Below, one piece after another: positions 50,371 to 58,759 of a stretch of DNA of 62,438 bases. This DNA comes from Pseudonocardiales bacterium. Its GTDB lineage: Bacteria; Actinomycetota; Actinomycetes; Mycobacteriales; Pseudonocardiaceae. Made by a program: the position numbers and the translations under genes. Under the pieces are notes generated by a model. That model had not been told where the DNA came from. It saw only the letters and a list, made by a program, of their open reading frames with translations, and ran no database searches. The stretch lies in contig JAFAWY010000056.1 of assembly GCA_019241525.1 (NCBI GenBank), positions 1-62,438 of the forward strand, in the 5' to 3' direction. Numbering within the stretch: position 1 is the stretch's first letter; every line of letters begins with the position of its first letter.

Positions 50371-51576
50371 ACCTACGGGCAGGGCAGGCGCTTCTCCCCG
50401 GCGGCGAGCGAGATACCAGCGGCGGGCCGAGTTGGCGCCACGCAGCGCTGCCCGCACAGCGGGAATCTGGGTGGCCAGATGCATCTGGTACCGCCACGGG
50501 GGTTGGGCGCCTTGCCGGCCAGCCATCGCGTAGGCGAAGGCCACCGCGTCACGATCCAGGTACCGGTCGGCACGTTCAAACCACGCCATGCTGGTGCGCG
50601 CCCCGGCTTGGATGGGTCGCAGCGCTGCCCGGCCTCGCCGGTCGAAGCTTGCCAGCGCGGCCGCCAGCTCGTCGTGGTCATACAGGCTCTGTGCCAGCAT
50701 CACTGCGTCGATCATGGCCAGCCTGGTTCCCGACCCGAGAGTGAAGTGGGTAGTGTGCGCGGCGTCGCCGGCGAGCACCAGGTTGCCGTGGTACCAGGTC
50801 TTGTTGGTTACCTGCGTGAAGCGTTGCCACCGGGCACGCTCGCCACGGGACTGGCTGATCAGCGCGTGGCCATCGATGGCCCGTTCGAAGATCTTCTCCA
50901 GCAGCCCGACACTGTCCTCGCTGCTCATCGCGTCAAACCCGAGACCCTGCCAGGTTTGCTGGGTGCATTCCACGATGCAGGTACTGATTCCGGCGGTGGA
51001 CGGGTAGGCGTGAAACCAGATCCATCCAGCGGAGGTCTGCTCGAAGGCGAAGGTGAAGCTGTCGAAGACCTTGTCAGTGCCCAACCAGATGTAGGGGTTG
51101 CCGCCGATGTCGACTCGAGCGCCGAACTGTTCGCCGTGGCGTTGCCGGGTCCGGCTATTGGCGCCATCGCACGCCACGACGAGGTCAGCCTCGGCTATTT
51201 CCGGGATATCGCCATTGACCTCGCAGCGATATCGAAGGTCAATCCCGAGTTCGGTGGCGCGCTCGCCGAGAATGTCCAACAGTGCCGCCCGGCCGACGCT
51301 GAAGCCGTATCCGGACAAATAGGCGGTCTGTTCGCTGCGCAGGATTATCCGTTGGTCCTGCCACAAGACGGACTCAGCTCGCAGCGCGCGGGCGCTGTCC
51401 GGGTCATTGCGGAACAAAATGTCGAGCAGGTCGTCCCAATAGACCACTCCCCACCCGTAAGTGGCGCCGGGAGGATCACGTTCGATGACGGTGATGTCAT
51501 GGCCGGCGTCGCGTAACTTCGCCGAGATCGCAAAGTACAACCCGGCGGGCCCACCGCCAATGCACACGATTCTCAT
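50362..51576 (-). CDS. FAD-dependent monooxygenase (salicylyl/anthraniloyl-CoA hydroxylase-like)
   Basis: 404 residues from ATG 51576, preceded by GGAGATGGTC; longer starts upstream are unlikely. Motifs of class A flavoprotein hydroxylases are present: MRIVCIGGGPAGLYFAISAK (Rossmann dinucleotide fold), a DLVVACDGANSRTR block (DG motif), and LVLAGDAAHTTHFTLGSGTR (FAD pyrophosphate contact). GATYGWGVVYWDDLLDIL is the signature segment of salicylyl-CoA 5-hydroxylase and 2-aminobenzoyl-CoA monooxygenase relatives. Substrate is therefore probably an aromatic acyl-CoA; no degradation operon is adjacent. Confidence 0.85.
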   Translation of the reverse strand: MRIVCIGGGPAGLYFAISAKLRDAGHDITVIERDPPGATYGWGVVYWDDLLDILFRNDPDSARALRAESVLWQDQRIILRSEQTAYLSGYGFSVGRAALLDILGERATELGIDLRYRCEVNGDIPEIAEADLVVACDGANSRTRQRHGEQFGARVDIGGNPYIWLGTDKVFDSFTFAFEQTSAGWIWFHAYPSTAGISTCIVECTQQTWQGLGFDAMSSEDSVGLLEKIFERAIDGHALISQSRGERARWQRFTQVTNKTWYHGNLVLAGDAAHTTHFTLGSGTRLAMIDAVMLAQSLYDHDELAAALASFDRRGRAALRPIQAGARTSMAWFERADRYLDRDAVAFAYAMAGRQGAQPPWRYQMHLATQIPAVRAALRGANSARRWYLARRRGEAPALPVGSR

Positions 51577-51600
51577 GACCATCTCCACGGAGCGCTGGAT

Positions 51601-51645
51601 GGCGGTGACTTTCACCGGGCGGTCTCGCCGGTGAAAGTCACCGCC
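51601..51645 (-). terminator. 18-bp perfect stem-loop after the Gly/Trp-rich gene
   Basis: ggcggtgactttcaccgg (51601-51618) pairs perfectly with 51628-51645 around a 9-base loop. It lies 20 bases past the stop of the Gly/Trp gene and 25 bases before the monooxygenase start, so it insulates the two. Architecture is like the hairpin at 5684-5730. Confidence 0.85.
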
Positions 51646-51664
51646 GTGATCGGTACGGAGTTAC

Positions 51665-51871
51665 TTAGCAGCCCCAGCGGCCTCCGCCGCCCCAGCCGCC
51701 CCAACTGCTCGAGCGGCCCCAACCGCCCCAGCCGCCCCAGCCGTGGCGATGGTGGCCCCAGCCACCCCAGTTGCCGCCGCCGCCCCAGTTGCCGCCGCCG
51801 CCCCAGCGGCCGCCGCCACCACCGTCCTTGTCGTAGTTACGTCCGAGACCGAAAATTTCCTTGATCCTCAT
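51665..51871 (-). CDS. 68-residue Gly/Trp-rich mini-protein
   Basis: ATG 51871 follows GGGAGAAGGA. The first 16 residues (MRIKEIFGLGRNYDKD) are ordinary and leader-like; the remaining 52 are built from GGWG and GGGGNW units, with HHRHGWGG in the middle and a single Cys as the last residue. There are about a dozen Trp residues. No signal peptide or membrane helix is present. An IdeR-type iron box lies ~140 bases upstream and an 18-bp terminator follows, so it is an independent, probably iron-responsive transcription unit. Possible roles are metal or membrane binding, or a peptide precursor. No family known to me. Confidence 0.6.
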   Translation of the reverse strand: MRIKEIFGLGRNYDKDGGGGGRWGGGGNWGGGGNWGGWGHHRHGWGGWGGWGRSSSWGGWGGGGRWGC

Positions 51872-52356
51872 CTGTTCCTTCTCCCTCCTTCTTTCCTGGA
51901 ACTCCCATCCGGAAAGAAGTCACTAGATGGATTGCGCCGTGAGATGCGGGGCAAGTCGCACAGCGAATAGCACCTGCAAGCGAAGGTGCTTACAATGCTT
52001 AATGGCGACAATTAGGATAGCCTAACCAAACTTACGGCGACGGTTTGTTCGCCGACCTCCACAAAAGGGGATTGTTGGGCCGCTACCGCTGCTCGATCAT
52101 GAAATGCCCCCTACCTCTGATGGTTGGCGCCCCGGTTCGGCCCCGCCCGCCCGGGTACGCATGCGCTCAACCATGCGCAATCTCATACTGCCCACTCCAC
52201 ACTAGAACCCTTTATGGCTGGGCTTAATACCCGTTCGTGCCAATCCCACCCTTTCGGAGCAATGATGTGCGGCAGGTGACCAGCAAACCGTCGCAAAATC
52301 ACGATTAGGTAACCCTTGTTAGTGACCTTAAGTGCAGCCTGCATCTCAGAATGTGG
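51872..52356. other. promoter region of the Gly/Trp gene and intergenic DNA
   Basis: Contains an iron box (52012-52030), a 7-bp hairpin (agcacct/aggtgct, 51969-51990), and AT-richer sequence than elsewhere. A 60-codon + frame (52045-52227) has no ribosome site. No gene supported in the right half, up to the stop of the HlyD-like gene. Confidence 0.55.
52012..52030 (-). promoter_or_regulatory. IdeR/DtxR-type iron box
   Basis: ttaggatagcctaaccaaa matches the 19-bp consensus at ~16 positions. The only plausible downstream gene is the Gly/Trp-rich mini-protein, 140 bases away on the minus strand; a + strand target is not evident. Confidence 0.65.
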
Positions 52357-53127
52357 TCATGATTGTTTGTGGATGTGCACGGTAACGTTCATGCCCGGAA
52401 CGAGATCGACGTTCGGCAGGGCGTCAAGTCCGATCTTGATCGGGATGACCTGAGTCACTTTCTGGAAGTTGCCACCGGTATTGCTCTGGGGGAACAGGGA
52501 GAAGACTGCGGCCGCACCGCCTTGGATTTCCTGGACACGCCCGGTGATGTGAGCATTCGGGTAGGCGTCGACGTCCACGTCGACCACCTGCCCGACATGG
52601 ACGGCCTTGACGTCGGTTTCGTCGACGCGGGCCGTCACGTAGATCTGGTCCAGGTTGTAGGCGACGGCGAGCTGGGTACCGGTGGTGACATAGGTGCCGA
52701 CCACCCCATTGTCCACCGCCACGGTGCCGTCGCCCGGCGCCCTGATCGGCATCTGCGGTTTGGAGAACCCGCCCTGGATCTCGATGCGGCCTACGACCTG
52801 GTCTTTGTGCACGTTGGCGCCCTGGTTGGCACTCCAGTCGAGTAGCGTGCCGGTGGCGGGCGCATTGATCGCGATCTTGTCGCCGTCGATCTGGGCGTTG
52901 TCCGTGCTGACGTAGTTGCGGGCGTTGAGGAAGTAACTGACGCCGAATGCGGCCCCAGCGATCACTGCCGCGATCAGGATGACGATCAGGGCGATGCGAG
53001 TGGACCGCTTGAGCCTGCGCCGTCCCGCGGGGGGTGCGGTGCTCACGACGCCATCGGTGGGTTGCTGGTCAGATGGTGCGGGCGGTGCCGCGACAGGGCC
53101 CTCCACGTTCACACCTCCCGTCGCCAT
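52357..53127 (-). CDS. HlyD/EmrA-family membrane fusion protein
   Basis: 256 residues. A Pro/Ala-rich cytoplasmic start and one membrane helix (RIALIVILIAAVIAGAAFGV) precede the classical EmrA segment NYVSTDNAQIDGDKIAINAP. A barrel-sandwich half-motif follows (GTLLDWSANQGANVHKDQVV), then RAPGDGTVAVDNGVVGTYV and a beta-barrel ending PNVDLVPGMNVTVHI. The coiled-coil hairpin is very short, as in other actinobacterial forms without an outer-membrane channel. It probably partners the DHA2 transporter at 54828, with two TetR genes in between. Confidence 0.87.
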   Translation of the reverse strand: MATGGVNVEGPVAAPPAPSDQQPTDGVVSTAPPAGRRRLKRSTRIALIVILIAAVIAGAAFGVSYFLNARNYVSTDNAQIDGDKIAINAPATGTLLDWSANQGANVHKDQVVGRIEIQGGFSKPQMPIRAPGDGTVAVDNGVVGTYVTTGTQLAVAYNLDQIYVTARVDETDVKAVHVGQVVDVDVDAYPNAHITGRVQEIQGGAAAVFSLFPQSNTGGNFQKVTQVIPIKIGLDALPNVDLVPGMNVTVHIHKQS

Positions 53128-53192
53128 GGTGCAGCTTCACCCATAGGCTACGCGCCGTACCTTAACTTCGGCAGCCCAGCGACGCGAGCGAG

Positions 53193-53831
53193 TTATTTCG
53201 GGTCCCGCCCCGGGTGCTCTGCGTGGTCCCGGGGGGCTCGCACCAGTGGCAGCACTACCTCATCGACGATCTCGGTCAGCACGCGCTCGGGAATGGGGGA
53301 GTGGTGCACCATGAAATGCTGGCGCAGCAGATCCGGTCCGAGGCTGGCGAAGCGAGGTGTCAGCGCGCTGGCGCGTACCTCGCCCCGGACCGCCCCACGC
53401 TTGAGGACCTCGAGAAACAGGCCGACGCCCGGATCGATGAAACGGATACGCACGGCTTCCATGAGGTCGGGGTTGCGGATGGTGTCGGCCATCAGGCCGC
53501 GGATGGCTTCCCCGGACGGGCTGTTGAGCAGGTTGGCGATCTTCTGTAGGCAACCGAGCAGGTCTTCGCGCACGCTGCCGGTATCGGGCGGCTCGCCATG
53601 ACTGGGAAAACAGTGGTGTACCGCATCGACCACCAGTTCGGCGCGGCTGGGCCAGCGCCGGTAGAGCGAGCCCTTGCTGGCGCGGGCCCGGTTGGCGATG
53701 CGTTCCATTTTCAGTTCGGTGTAGCCGACCGCGTTCAGCTCGTCGAGGGTAGCCGCGAAGATCGCCTCGTACAGGGCGTCGCCGCGGCGCCGAGGCCCCT
53801 TGCGGTGGTCGACTGGGTCGGCGCTGCTCAC
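53193..53831 (-). CDS. TetR-family regulator, copy A
   Basis: 212 residues from GTG 53831. TetR HTH: ALYEAIFAATLDELNAVGYT, ELKMERIANRARASKGSLYR, RWPSRAELVVDAVHHCFPSH. The C-terminal ligand domain (GEAIRGLMADTIRNPDLMEA and RFIDPGVGLFLEVLKRGAVR) is ~65% identical to copy B next door. It lies 65 bases upstream of the HlyD-like gene on the same strand and probably controls it. TetR proteins of this type sense the compounds exported by the pump. Confidence 0.9.
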   Translation of the reverse strand: MSSADPVDHRKGPRRRGDALYEAIFAATLDELNAVGYTELKMERIANRARASKGSLYRRWPSRAELVVDAVHHCFPSHGEPPDTGSVREDLLGCLQKIANLLNSPSGEAIRGLMADTIRNPDLMEAVRIRFIDPGVGLFLEVLKRGAVRGEVRASALTPRFASLGPDLLRQHFMVHHSPIPERVLTEIVDEVVLPLVRAPRDHAEHPGRDPK

Positions 53832-53992
53832 GTCTACACCTCTCGCAGCTTCGATGATCGCTCAGTATCTCATGGCGCTGCCACCAATAGAGTACGCGGC
53901 GTTTCGATGGTGCAGTGCCGTCTGGATAGCACATCACCGCAGCCCGGCCGAGTGCGGCGCTGTCTCAGGTTGCGGGGGTTGCGGGGTCTGAA

Positions 53993-54616
53993 TCAGGCCC
54001 GGATTAGCGGGATGATGACCTCATCGACCATCTCGACCAGCGCCCGATCGGGAATCGGGGGCCGGTGCACCAGGAAATATTCGCGCAGCAGATCGGGGCC
54101 CAAGCTGGCGATGCGGGGAGTCAGCGCCGTGGTGCGGACCTCGCCGCGGGCCGCGCCCCGCCGCAGGACGTCGAGGAACAAATTGACGCCGGGATCGATG
54201 AACCGTGCCCGGACGACGTCCATGAGGTCCGGATTGCGGATGGTGTCTGCCATGAGGCCGCGGATGGCCTCACCGGAAGGGCCGTTGAGCAAGGTGGCGA
54301 ATCCGCGAAGGCAGCTCAGCAGATCTTCCCGGACGCTTCCGGTGTCGGGTCGCTCGGCGCAGCTCGGAATGGTGTGGTGCACGGCGTCGGCAACCAGCTC
54401 GGCCCGGCTGGCCCAGCGCCGGTAGAGGGATCCCTTGCTGGCGCGGGCCCGGTTGGCCACATGTTCCATCTTCAACTCGGCGTAGCCGACGGCGGTCAGC
54501 TCGGTGAGCGTGGCTTCGAAGATCGCCGTATGTAGCGCATCCCCTCGCCGTCGAGGCCCCTTGCGGTGATCCGCGGCACCATGGGCGGTTTTGCCGGCCT
54601 CGCTGACCGTGGTCAC
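53993..54616 (-). CDS. TetR-family regulator, copy B
   Basis: 207 residues from GTG 54616 (GAGGGG upstream); the longer frame to 54694 has no ribosome site. HTH: ALHTAIFEATLTELTAVGYA, ELKMEHVANRARASKGSLYR. It shares ~65% of residues with copy A along the whole length and lies head-to-tail with it, so this is a tandem duplication. The upstream leaders also look related (cctctcgcagcttcgatg against cccctcgaagctgtag in opposite notation). It is divergent from the DHA2 transporter, which it probably represses. Confidence 0.9.
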   Translation of the reverse strand: MTTVSEAGKTAHGAADHRKGPRRRGDALHTAIFEATLTELTAVGYAELKMEHVANRARASKGSLYRRWASRAELVADAVHHTIPSCAERPDTGSVREDLLSCLRGFATLLNGPSGEAIRGLMADTIRNPDLMDVVRARFIDPGVNLFLDVLRRGAARGEVRTTALTPRIASLGPDLLREYFLVHRPPIPDRALVEMVDEVIIPLIRA

Positions 54617-54827
54617 CGTAGAAACCCCTCGAAGCTGTAGGTAACACCAGATGTTCGCAGCGTGAAAACACACTAGAGCACGCGTTGTTCCCATCGCACC
54701 TTGGAGTCGTTGCCTTACGGTCTGGTGATCGTCGCTGGTCGCCCGATCGGCACAACGTTAGGAGTCCGTGACCCACCGCGAAGAAAACGGGTAGAGAACT
54801 TGACGTTTCTTATGGCACGGTGGTGGG

Positions 54828-56582
54828 GTGGTGACGGGGTCGGGGGCGAGGCCCGCTAGCGGGGTTACCACATCCCCTGCTAGCGGGGTTACCACATCCC
54901 CTGCTAGCGGGCCGACTTCGTCGCCCACCGTTGGCGGCCCTTCTCGGCGCAGCGCTGCCGGTGCCGGCGATCGCACCCAGACGGCCTGGCGGTTGCCCCT
55001 GACGGTGCTCATCGTCGGCATGTTCATGTCGATCCTGGATATCAGCATCGTCACGGTGGCACTGCCCACCATCCAGAACGAGTTCGGTGCATCCACCAGC
55101 GACGCGCAGTGGGTGGTCACCGCCTACTCCCTGACGGAGGGTGTGGTGGTGCCGGCGACCGCGTGGTTGGGGGACCGCTTCGGGTTGAGCCGCGTCTACA
55201 ACCTGGCGCTGCTGGGGTTCGCCGGTGGATCGGCGCTGTGCGGGCTGGCATGGAGCCTGAACACGTTGGTGATTGCCCGGGTTGTCCAGGCGCTGCTGGG
55301 CGGGATCCTGCCGGCGATCACCATGGCGATCCTGCTGCAGATCGTGCCCCGCGACCGGCTCGGCGCTGCGTTGGGCATGTACGGGCTGGGTGCCGTCGTC
55401 GCCCCAGCGGTCGGGCCGGCGCTGGGCGGGTACCTGGTGGAATACGTGAACTGGCGGCTGATCTTCTTCATCAACGTGCCCATCTCGATCGTCGGCACGG
55501 TTGCCGCGATCCTGGTGTTGCCCTCATTCCCAAGACGGACCGGCCGGCGGTTCGACGTGCTGGGTTTCCTCACGGTGGCAGGTGGCTTGTTCACGCTGCT
55601 CTTGGCGCTGTCCAAGGGGGAGGACTGGCACTGGACGTCCTACCGGATCCTGGGCCTGTTCGTTGTCAGCGCGCTGTGCCTGGCGCTGTTCGTGGTGATC
55701 GAGCTGGAAATCGATGACCCGCTACTTGATCTCCGAGTGTTCCGGTACTGGGCGTACACCCTGTCGCTGGTGTTGATGTCGTTGCTGATCGTGGTGTTGT
55801 TCGTGGTGGCGGTGTACGTCCCGCAGTTCTTGCAGGTGGCCCAGGGCTGGGGGGCGCTGGACGCGGGACTTGTCGTGTTGCCACCGGCGGTGGTGATGGG
55901 CCTTCTGATGCCCATCACCGGGCAGATCTATGACCGCATCGGGCCCCGCTGGCCCGTGGTGTGCGGGCTGGCGATCGCCGCCGTGGCCACCTACCTGCTG
56001 CACACGATCACCCTCGACACGAGTCGCGATCACCTGATGTGGCTGCTGATGCTGCAATACGGCGGCTTTGGTATCGGGATGATGCCGCTGTTCAGCGCGG
56101 GTCTCGCGGTGATCCCGCCGGAGTACAACAACACCGCCAGCGCGTTCAACAACGTCGTGCAGCGCACTGCCGCCGCACTCGGGATTGCGGTCTTTACGGC
56201 GATCTTGACGCTGCAGCAGGCGCAGCTGCTGGCCGGGCGCGCCGCCCTCATGCCGCAAAGCGCGCCCGTGCCCCATCTTGGCCCACCGGGTACTCCGGAC
56301 TGGACCGGTCTGTATGCCCTGTACCACGAGACTGAGCTGCGGGTGTTCGTAAGCGCGATCAACAACGTGTTCTTGATCATGGCTGGAATCTGCGCACTGG
56401 GTGTGCTCGGTGCCCTGTTGCTGCGGTCTGGTCGCGCTCCTACGGTGCCGGCCAAGACCATCTCACCGGCGCCACCGGTCTCTCCGCCAGCGCCGGCGAA
56501 TGGGCAGCCGGATGATCAACCCAAGCTCGTGCCGTCGGTGGGCACGACTAGCCGACCAGGCCTCCCGCCCGAGAACAGCTGA
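54828..56582 (+). CDS. DHA2-family (EmrB/QacA-type) drug:H+ antiporter
   Basis: 584 residues from GTG 54828. A 40-residue N-terminal tail carries ASGVTTSP repeats encoded by a 24-bp tandem repeat. Fourteen hydrophobic helices follow: LTVLIVGMFMSILDISIVTV and ALPTIQNEFGASTSDAQWVV (motif D1), WLGDRFGLSRVY (motif A), and GPALGGYLVEYVNWRLIFFI (motif C). The tail is Pro-rich. Divergent from two TetR genes and, beyond them, an EmrA-like fusion protein, so this is one export locus. Substrate unknown. Confidence 0.92.
   Translation: MVTGSGARPASGVTTSPASGVTTSPASGPTSSPTVGGPSRRSAAGAGDRTQTAWRLPLTVLIVGMFMSILDISIVTVALPTIQNEFGASTSDAQWVVTAYSLTEGVVVPATAWLGDRFGLSRVYNLALLGFAGGSALCGLAWSLNTLVIARVVQALLGGILPAITMAILLQIVPRDRLGAALGMYGLGAVVAPAVGPALGGYLVEYVNWRLIFFINVPISIVGTVAAILVLPSFPRRTGRRFDVLGFLTVAGGLFTLLLALSKGEDWHWTSYRILGLFVVSALCLALFVVIELEIDDPLLDLRVFRYWAYTLSLVLMSLLIVVLFVVAVYVPQFLQVAQGWGALDAGLVVLPPAVVMGLLMPITGQIYDRIGPRWPVVCGLAIAAVATYLLHTITLDTSRDHLMWLLMLQYGGFGIGMMPLFSAGLAVIPPEYNNTASAFNNVVQRTAAALGIAVFTAILTLQQAQLLAGRAALMPQSAPVPHLGPPGTPDWTGLYALYHETELRVFVSAINNVFLIMAGICALGVLGALLLRSGRAPTVPAKTISPAPPVSPPAPANGQPDDQPKLVPSVGTTSRPGLPPENS
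54855..54911 (+). repeat. 24-bp tandem repeat in the transporter N-terminus
   Basis: gctagcggggttaccacatc plus cct occurs twice (54855 and 54879), with a third partial copy from 54903. In frame, it adds ASGVTTSP units to the cytoplasmic tail. Likely variable in copy number. Confidence 0.85.
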
Positions 56583-56634
56583 CCGATCGGCGTGGTGCCC
56601 CTGGCCTCGGGTTCGTCGCGCGATAGCATGTCCC

Positions 56635-57438
56635 GTGATCATCACTCGGCGGTTGGTCGCCGCCGCCATGGTGTGCCTTGCCATCGCGGTGCCCAGCTGT
56701 TCTACCAGTGGCCACCCGTCCGGTGCTAGCGCTACATCCATCTCTTCGGCCGGTCCGGCGTCGCCTGGCCCCACGGACGCTGCCGGCCTCGCGGGCCTAC
56801 TTCACCGCGGGATCTCCTCCGTAAGCTCAGTGCATCTCGCGCTCAACGTGACCAGCCCGGGTCAAACGATCAATGGTGAGGGTGACGCAAAGCTGGCCAG
56901 CGGCACGTTGCAGGCCCTGGACATCACCGAACAATTGGGACCCGCCGGCAAGCGGCGGCTGCTCATCGTCGATCAGGCGACCTATGCACAGGTGCCGGAA
57001 GCGGCGAACCAAGCCAGCAAGCCATGGGTGTTGGTGACCCGGGACAGTCCCAATCCAGCAGTGCGCAACATGGCAACATCGCTGGAGGCGGTACGCAAGT
57101 CAGCCTCGCTCGACCACTTCTCCACGTTCGCCTCCGCCGCGCAAAGTGTCCAACTGGTCGGCAAGGAATCTCTCAACGGCAGCCCGGTCACGCATTACCT
57201 GGTCAATGTGGATGTCGCCAAGCTCCCGGAGAACACGCCCGGCCGCCAGCCGCTGCTCGGTGCCGGGGTCACCACCTTGCCCATCGAGTTGTATGTCGAT
57301 GACCAGGGCCGGCCGGTCAAAGCGACCCAGGACATCACCGTGCAAGGCCAGCGCACCTCCACGGTCATCGCCTTCAGCAGGTTCAACGCACCGGTCTCGA
57401 TCAGCGCGCCCCCGTCCGACCAGGTGAGCACCACCTGA
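56635..57438 (+). CDS. LppX/LprAFG-family lipoprotein
   Basis: 267 residues from GTG 56635, 53 bases after the transporter stop. The signal ends in a lipobox (AIAVPSC). The mature part has the LppX_LprAFG layout: GLAGLLHRGISSVSSVHLAL, NVTSPGQTINGEGDAKLASG (first strands), DQATYAQVPEA, and a C-terminal VTTLPIELYVDDQGRPVKAT. This family binds lipids in a cleft and works with an MFS transporter (LprG with Rv1410c in mycobacteria). Pairing with the upstream DHA2 transporter fits that model and suggests lipid or lipophile export. Confidence 0.87.
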   Translation: MIITRRLVAAAMVCLAIAVPSCSTSGHPSGASATSISSAGPASPGPTDAAGLAGLLHRGISSVSSVHLALNVTSPGQTINGEGDAKLASGTLQALDITEQLGPAGKRRLLIVDQATYAQVPEAANQASKPWVLVTRDSPNPAVRNMATSLEAVRKSASLDHFSTFASAAQSVQLVGKESLNGSPVTHYLVNVDVAKLPENTPGRQPLLGAGVTTLPIELYVDDQGRPVKATQDITVQGQRTSTVIAFSRFNAPVSISAPPSDQVSTT

Positions 57439-57454
57439 CCCGCTCTTTGCCGTC

Positions 57455-57526
57455 TCGTGTCGTGAACTCGACGCTACCGACATTCTGGTGGCCTAAAATG
57501 TCGCTGGTGTCGAGTTCACGACACGA
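57455..57526. repeat. 18-bp perfect inverted repeat with nested inner stem
   Basis: tcgtgtcgtgaactcgac (57455-57472) pairs perfectly with 57509-57526; the 36-base loop holds a second stem (cgacatt/aatgtcg). It sits between convergent genes, so it may terminate both. The long arms and loop also fit a small mobile or REP-like element. Confidence 0.6.
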
Positions 57527-57633
57527 TCAGGTCGGCCGGCAAAGCAAGAGCGGGCAGATGGAGGCCTTCCCATCCGAATACTTGGAGGTCGTCGCGGTGA
57601 AGCATAACCCGGATTGCCGACCCGCTGCCGACG

Positions 57634-58527
57634 TCACCGCCGTTCGAGTACGCCGGTCCACCGCGCGTCTGGGTCATCATCGCGCCAAGTTCGCAGGCGT
57701 ACCTCAATTTCCTTCGACACCCTGCAGCTACGGCGATCATGTTGCATGAGCCATGTGGTAGCGCACAGCTCCCAGAGCCGGCGGTGTGTTTGGTAGCCGT
57801 CCCAGGTTCGCACGTCGAAACCGTAAGCGTCAGCAAAGTCGCGGTAGCGCTGTTCGGGCCGGCCGAAACGGGTGACCACGACGGCAGTGTGTACGAGGTC
57901 CCATTCACGCGGTCCGAGAGAAACCTGTTCGAAGTCGATGAGCACCGGTTGGCCAGTGCGGAACAGGACATTTCCTACTTCCGCCTGGCCGTGGATCGCA
58001 CCGACCGGTAGCACCGGCGGGACCTGATCCAATTCGCAGGCAATCCGCTCGGACCACCGGGTGAGCATCCTGACATCCTCAGGTGCGTAGTGTTGCCTAC
58101 ATTGGATCAACCGCCGGTCGGATAACGCGAGCTGACGCCATGGTTCTAGCGGGACCCGCAACCCAGCAGTGCGTTGGTGAAAAAGACGCATGAGCCGCCC
58201 CAACGCGCGATAGACGTTATCTTGGTGCGGTTCTGCGAGCCGTTCCCATACCGTGCCCAGGCAATCCAGTGCCTTCAGCGGCTGCGCCACATCGCTAAGA
58301 CGCACGGTAGGAACATCGAGCCGATCGAACTCGCCGATTAGATCGATTTCCCGCTGCACGTCAGCTTCGCTGGTGCCCGGGCGCATGACCCGCAGCACGT
58401 GCGCCTTGTCGACACCGAACACAGCGTTGCTACCGAAGCGCAGCAGATCCAAGTCGGATCGCGGCAGTCCCACCTGCCCGCACATGACCGCCGCCGTTCG
58501 GCGCGCGTCAGTCTCGGTCCAGCTCAT
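57634..58527 (-). CDS. APH-fold phosphotransferase-like protein with HGQ loop
   Basis: 297 residues, ATG 58527. N-lobe: LLRFGSNAVFGVDKAHVLRV. Catalytic-loop region near residue 179: VGAIHGQAEVGNVLF, where HGD of the APH family is HGQ, so the catalytic Asp is replaced while Asn and the metal-binding VLIDFEQVSLGPREWDLVH are kept. It may be a pseudokinase, or act through another base. Trp/Arg-rich C-terminus. It ends 107 bases from the nested inverted repeat and flanks the site where the second mobile element entered. Confidence 0.78.
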   Translation of the reverse strand: MSWTETDARRTAAVMCGQVGLPRSDLDLLRFGSNAVFGVDKAHVLRVMRPGTSEADVQREIDLIGEFDRLDVPTVRLSDVAQPLKALDCLGTVWERLAEPHQDNVYRALGRLMRLFHQRTAGLRVPLEPWRQLALSDRRLIQCRQHYAPEDVRMLTRWSERIACELDQVPPVLPVGAIHGQAEVGNVLFRTGQPVLIDFEQVSLGPREWDLVHTAVVVTRFGRPEQRYRDFADAYGFDVRTWDGYQTHRRLWELCATTWLMQHDRRSCRVSKEIEVRLRTWRDDDPDARWTGVLERR

Positions 58528-58759
58528 ACATCACCATGCCTGATACCGCGCTGTGGCCGCGCACTGGTGCGCAGCCGATCCGGCGGAACGGGTGTCCTCG
58601 CCTGGCTAGAAACGTCCGTCCCGTCGAGTCGGTTCACGGCGGCAGGCGAGGGGGGCACCGTTGACCCCGCTGCCGATCCGGACGATTCGTGGGTGCGCGG
58701 CGTTGTGGTCGACGGTTTCGCTGTCCCGCTGCGGGGTGCGGCTATACCTGAGCTGGCGC

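Noticed and set aside
52045-52227. 60-codon + frame downstream of the iron box
   Set aside because: No ribosome site and no protein-like pattern; the Gly/Trp gene on the other strand is the better target.
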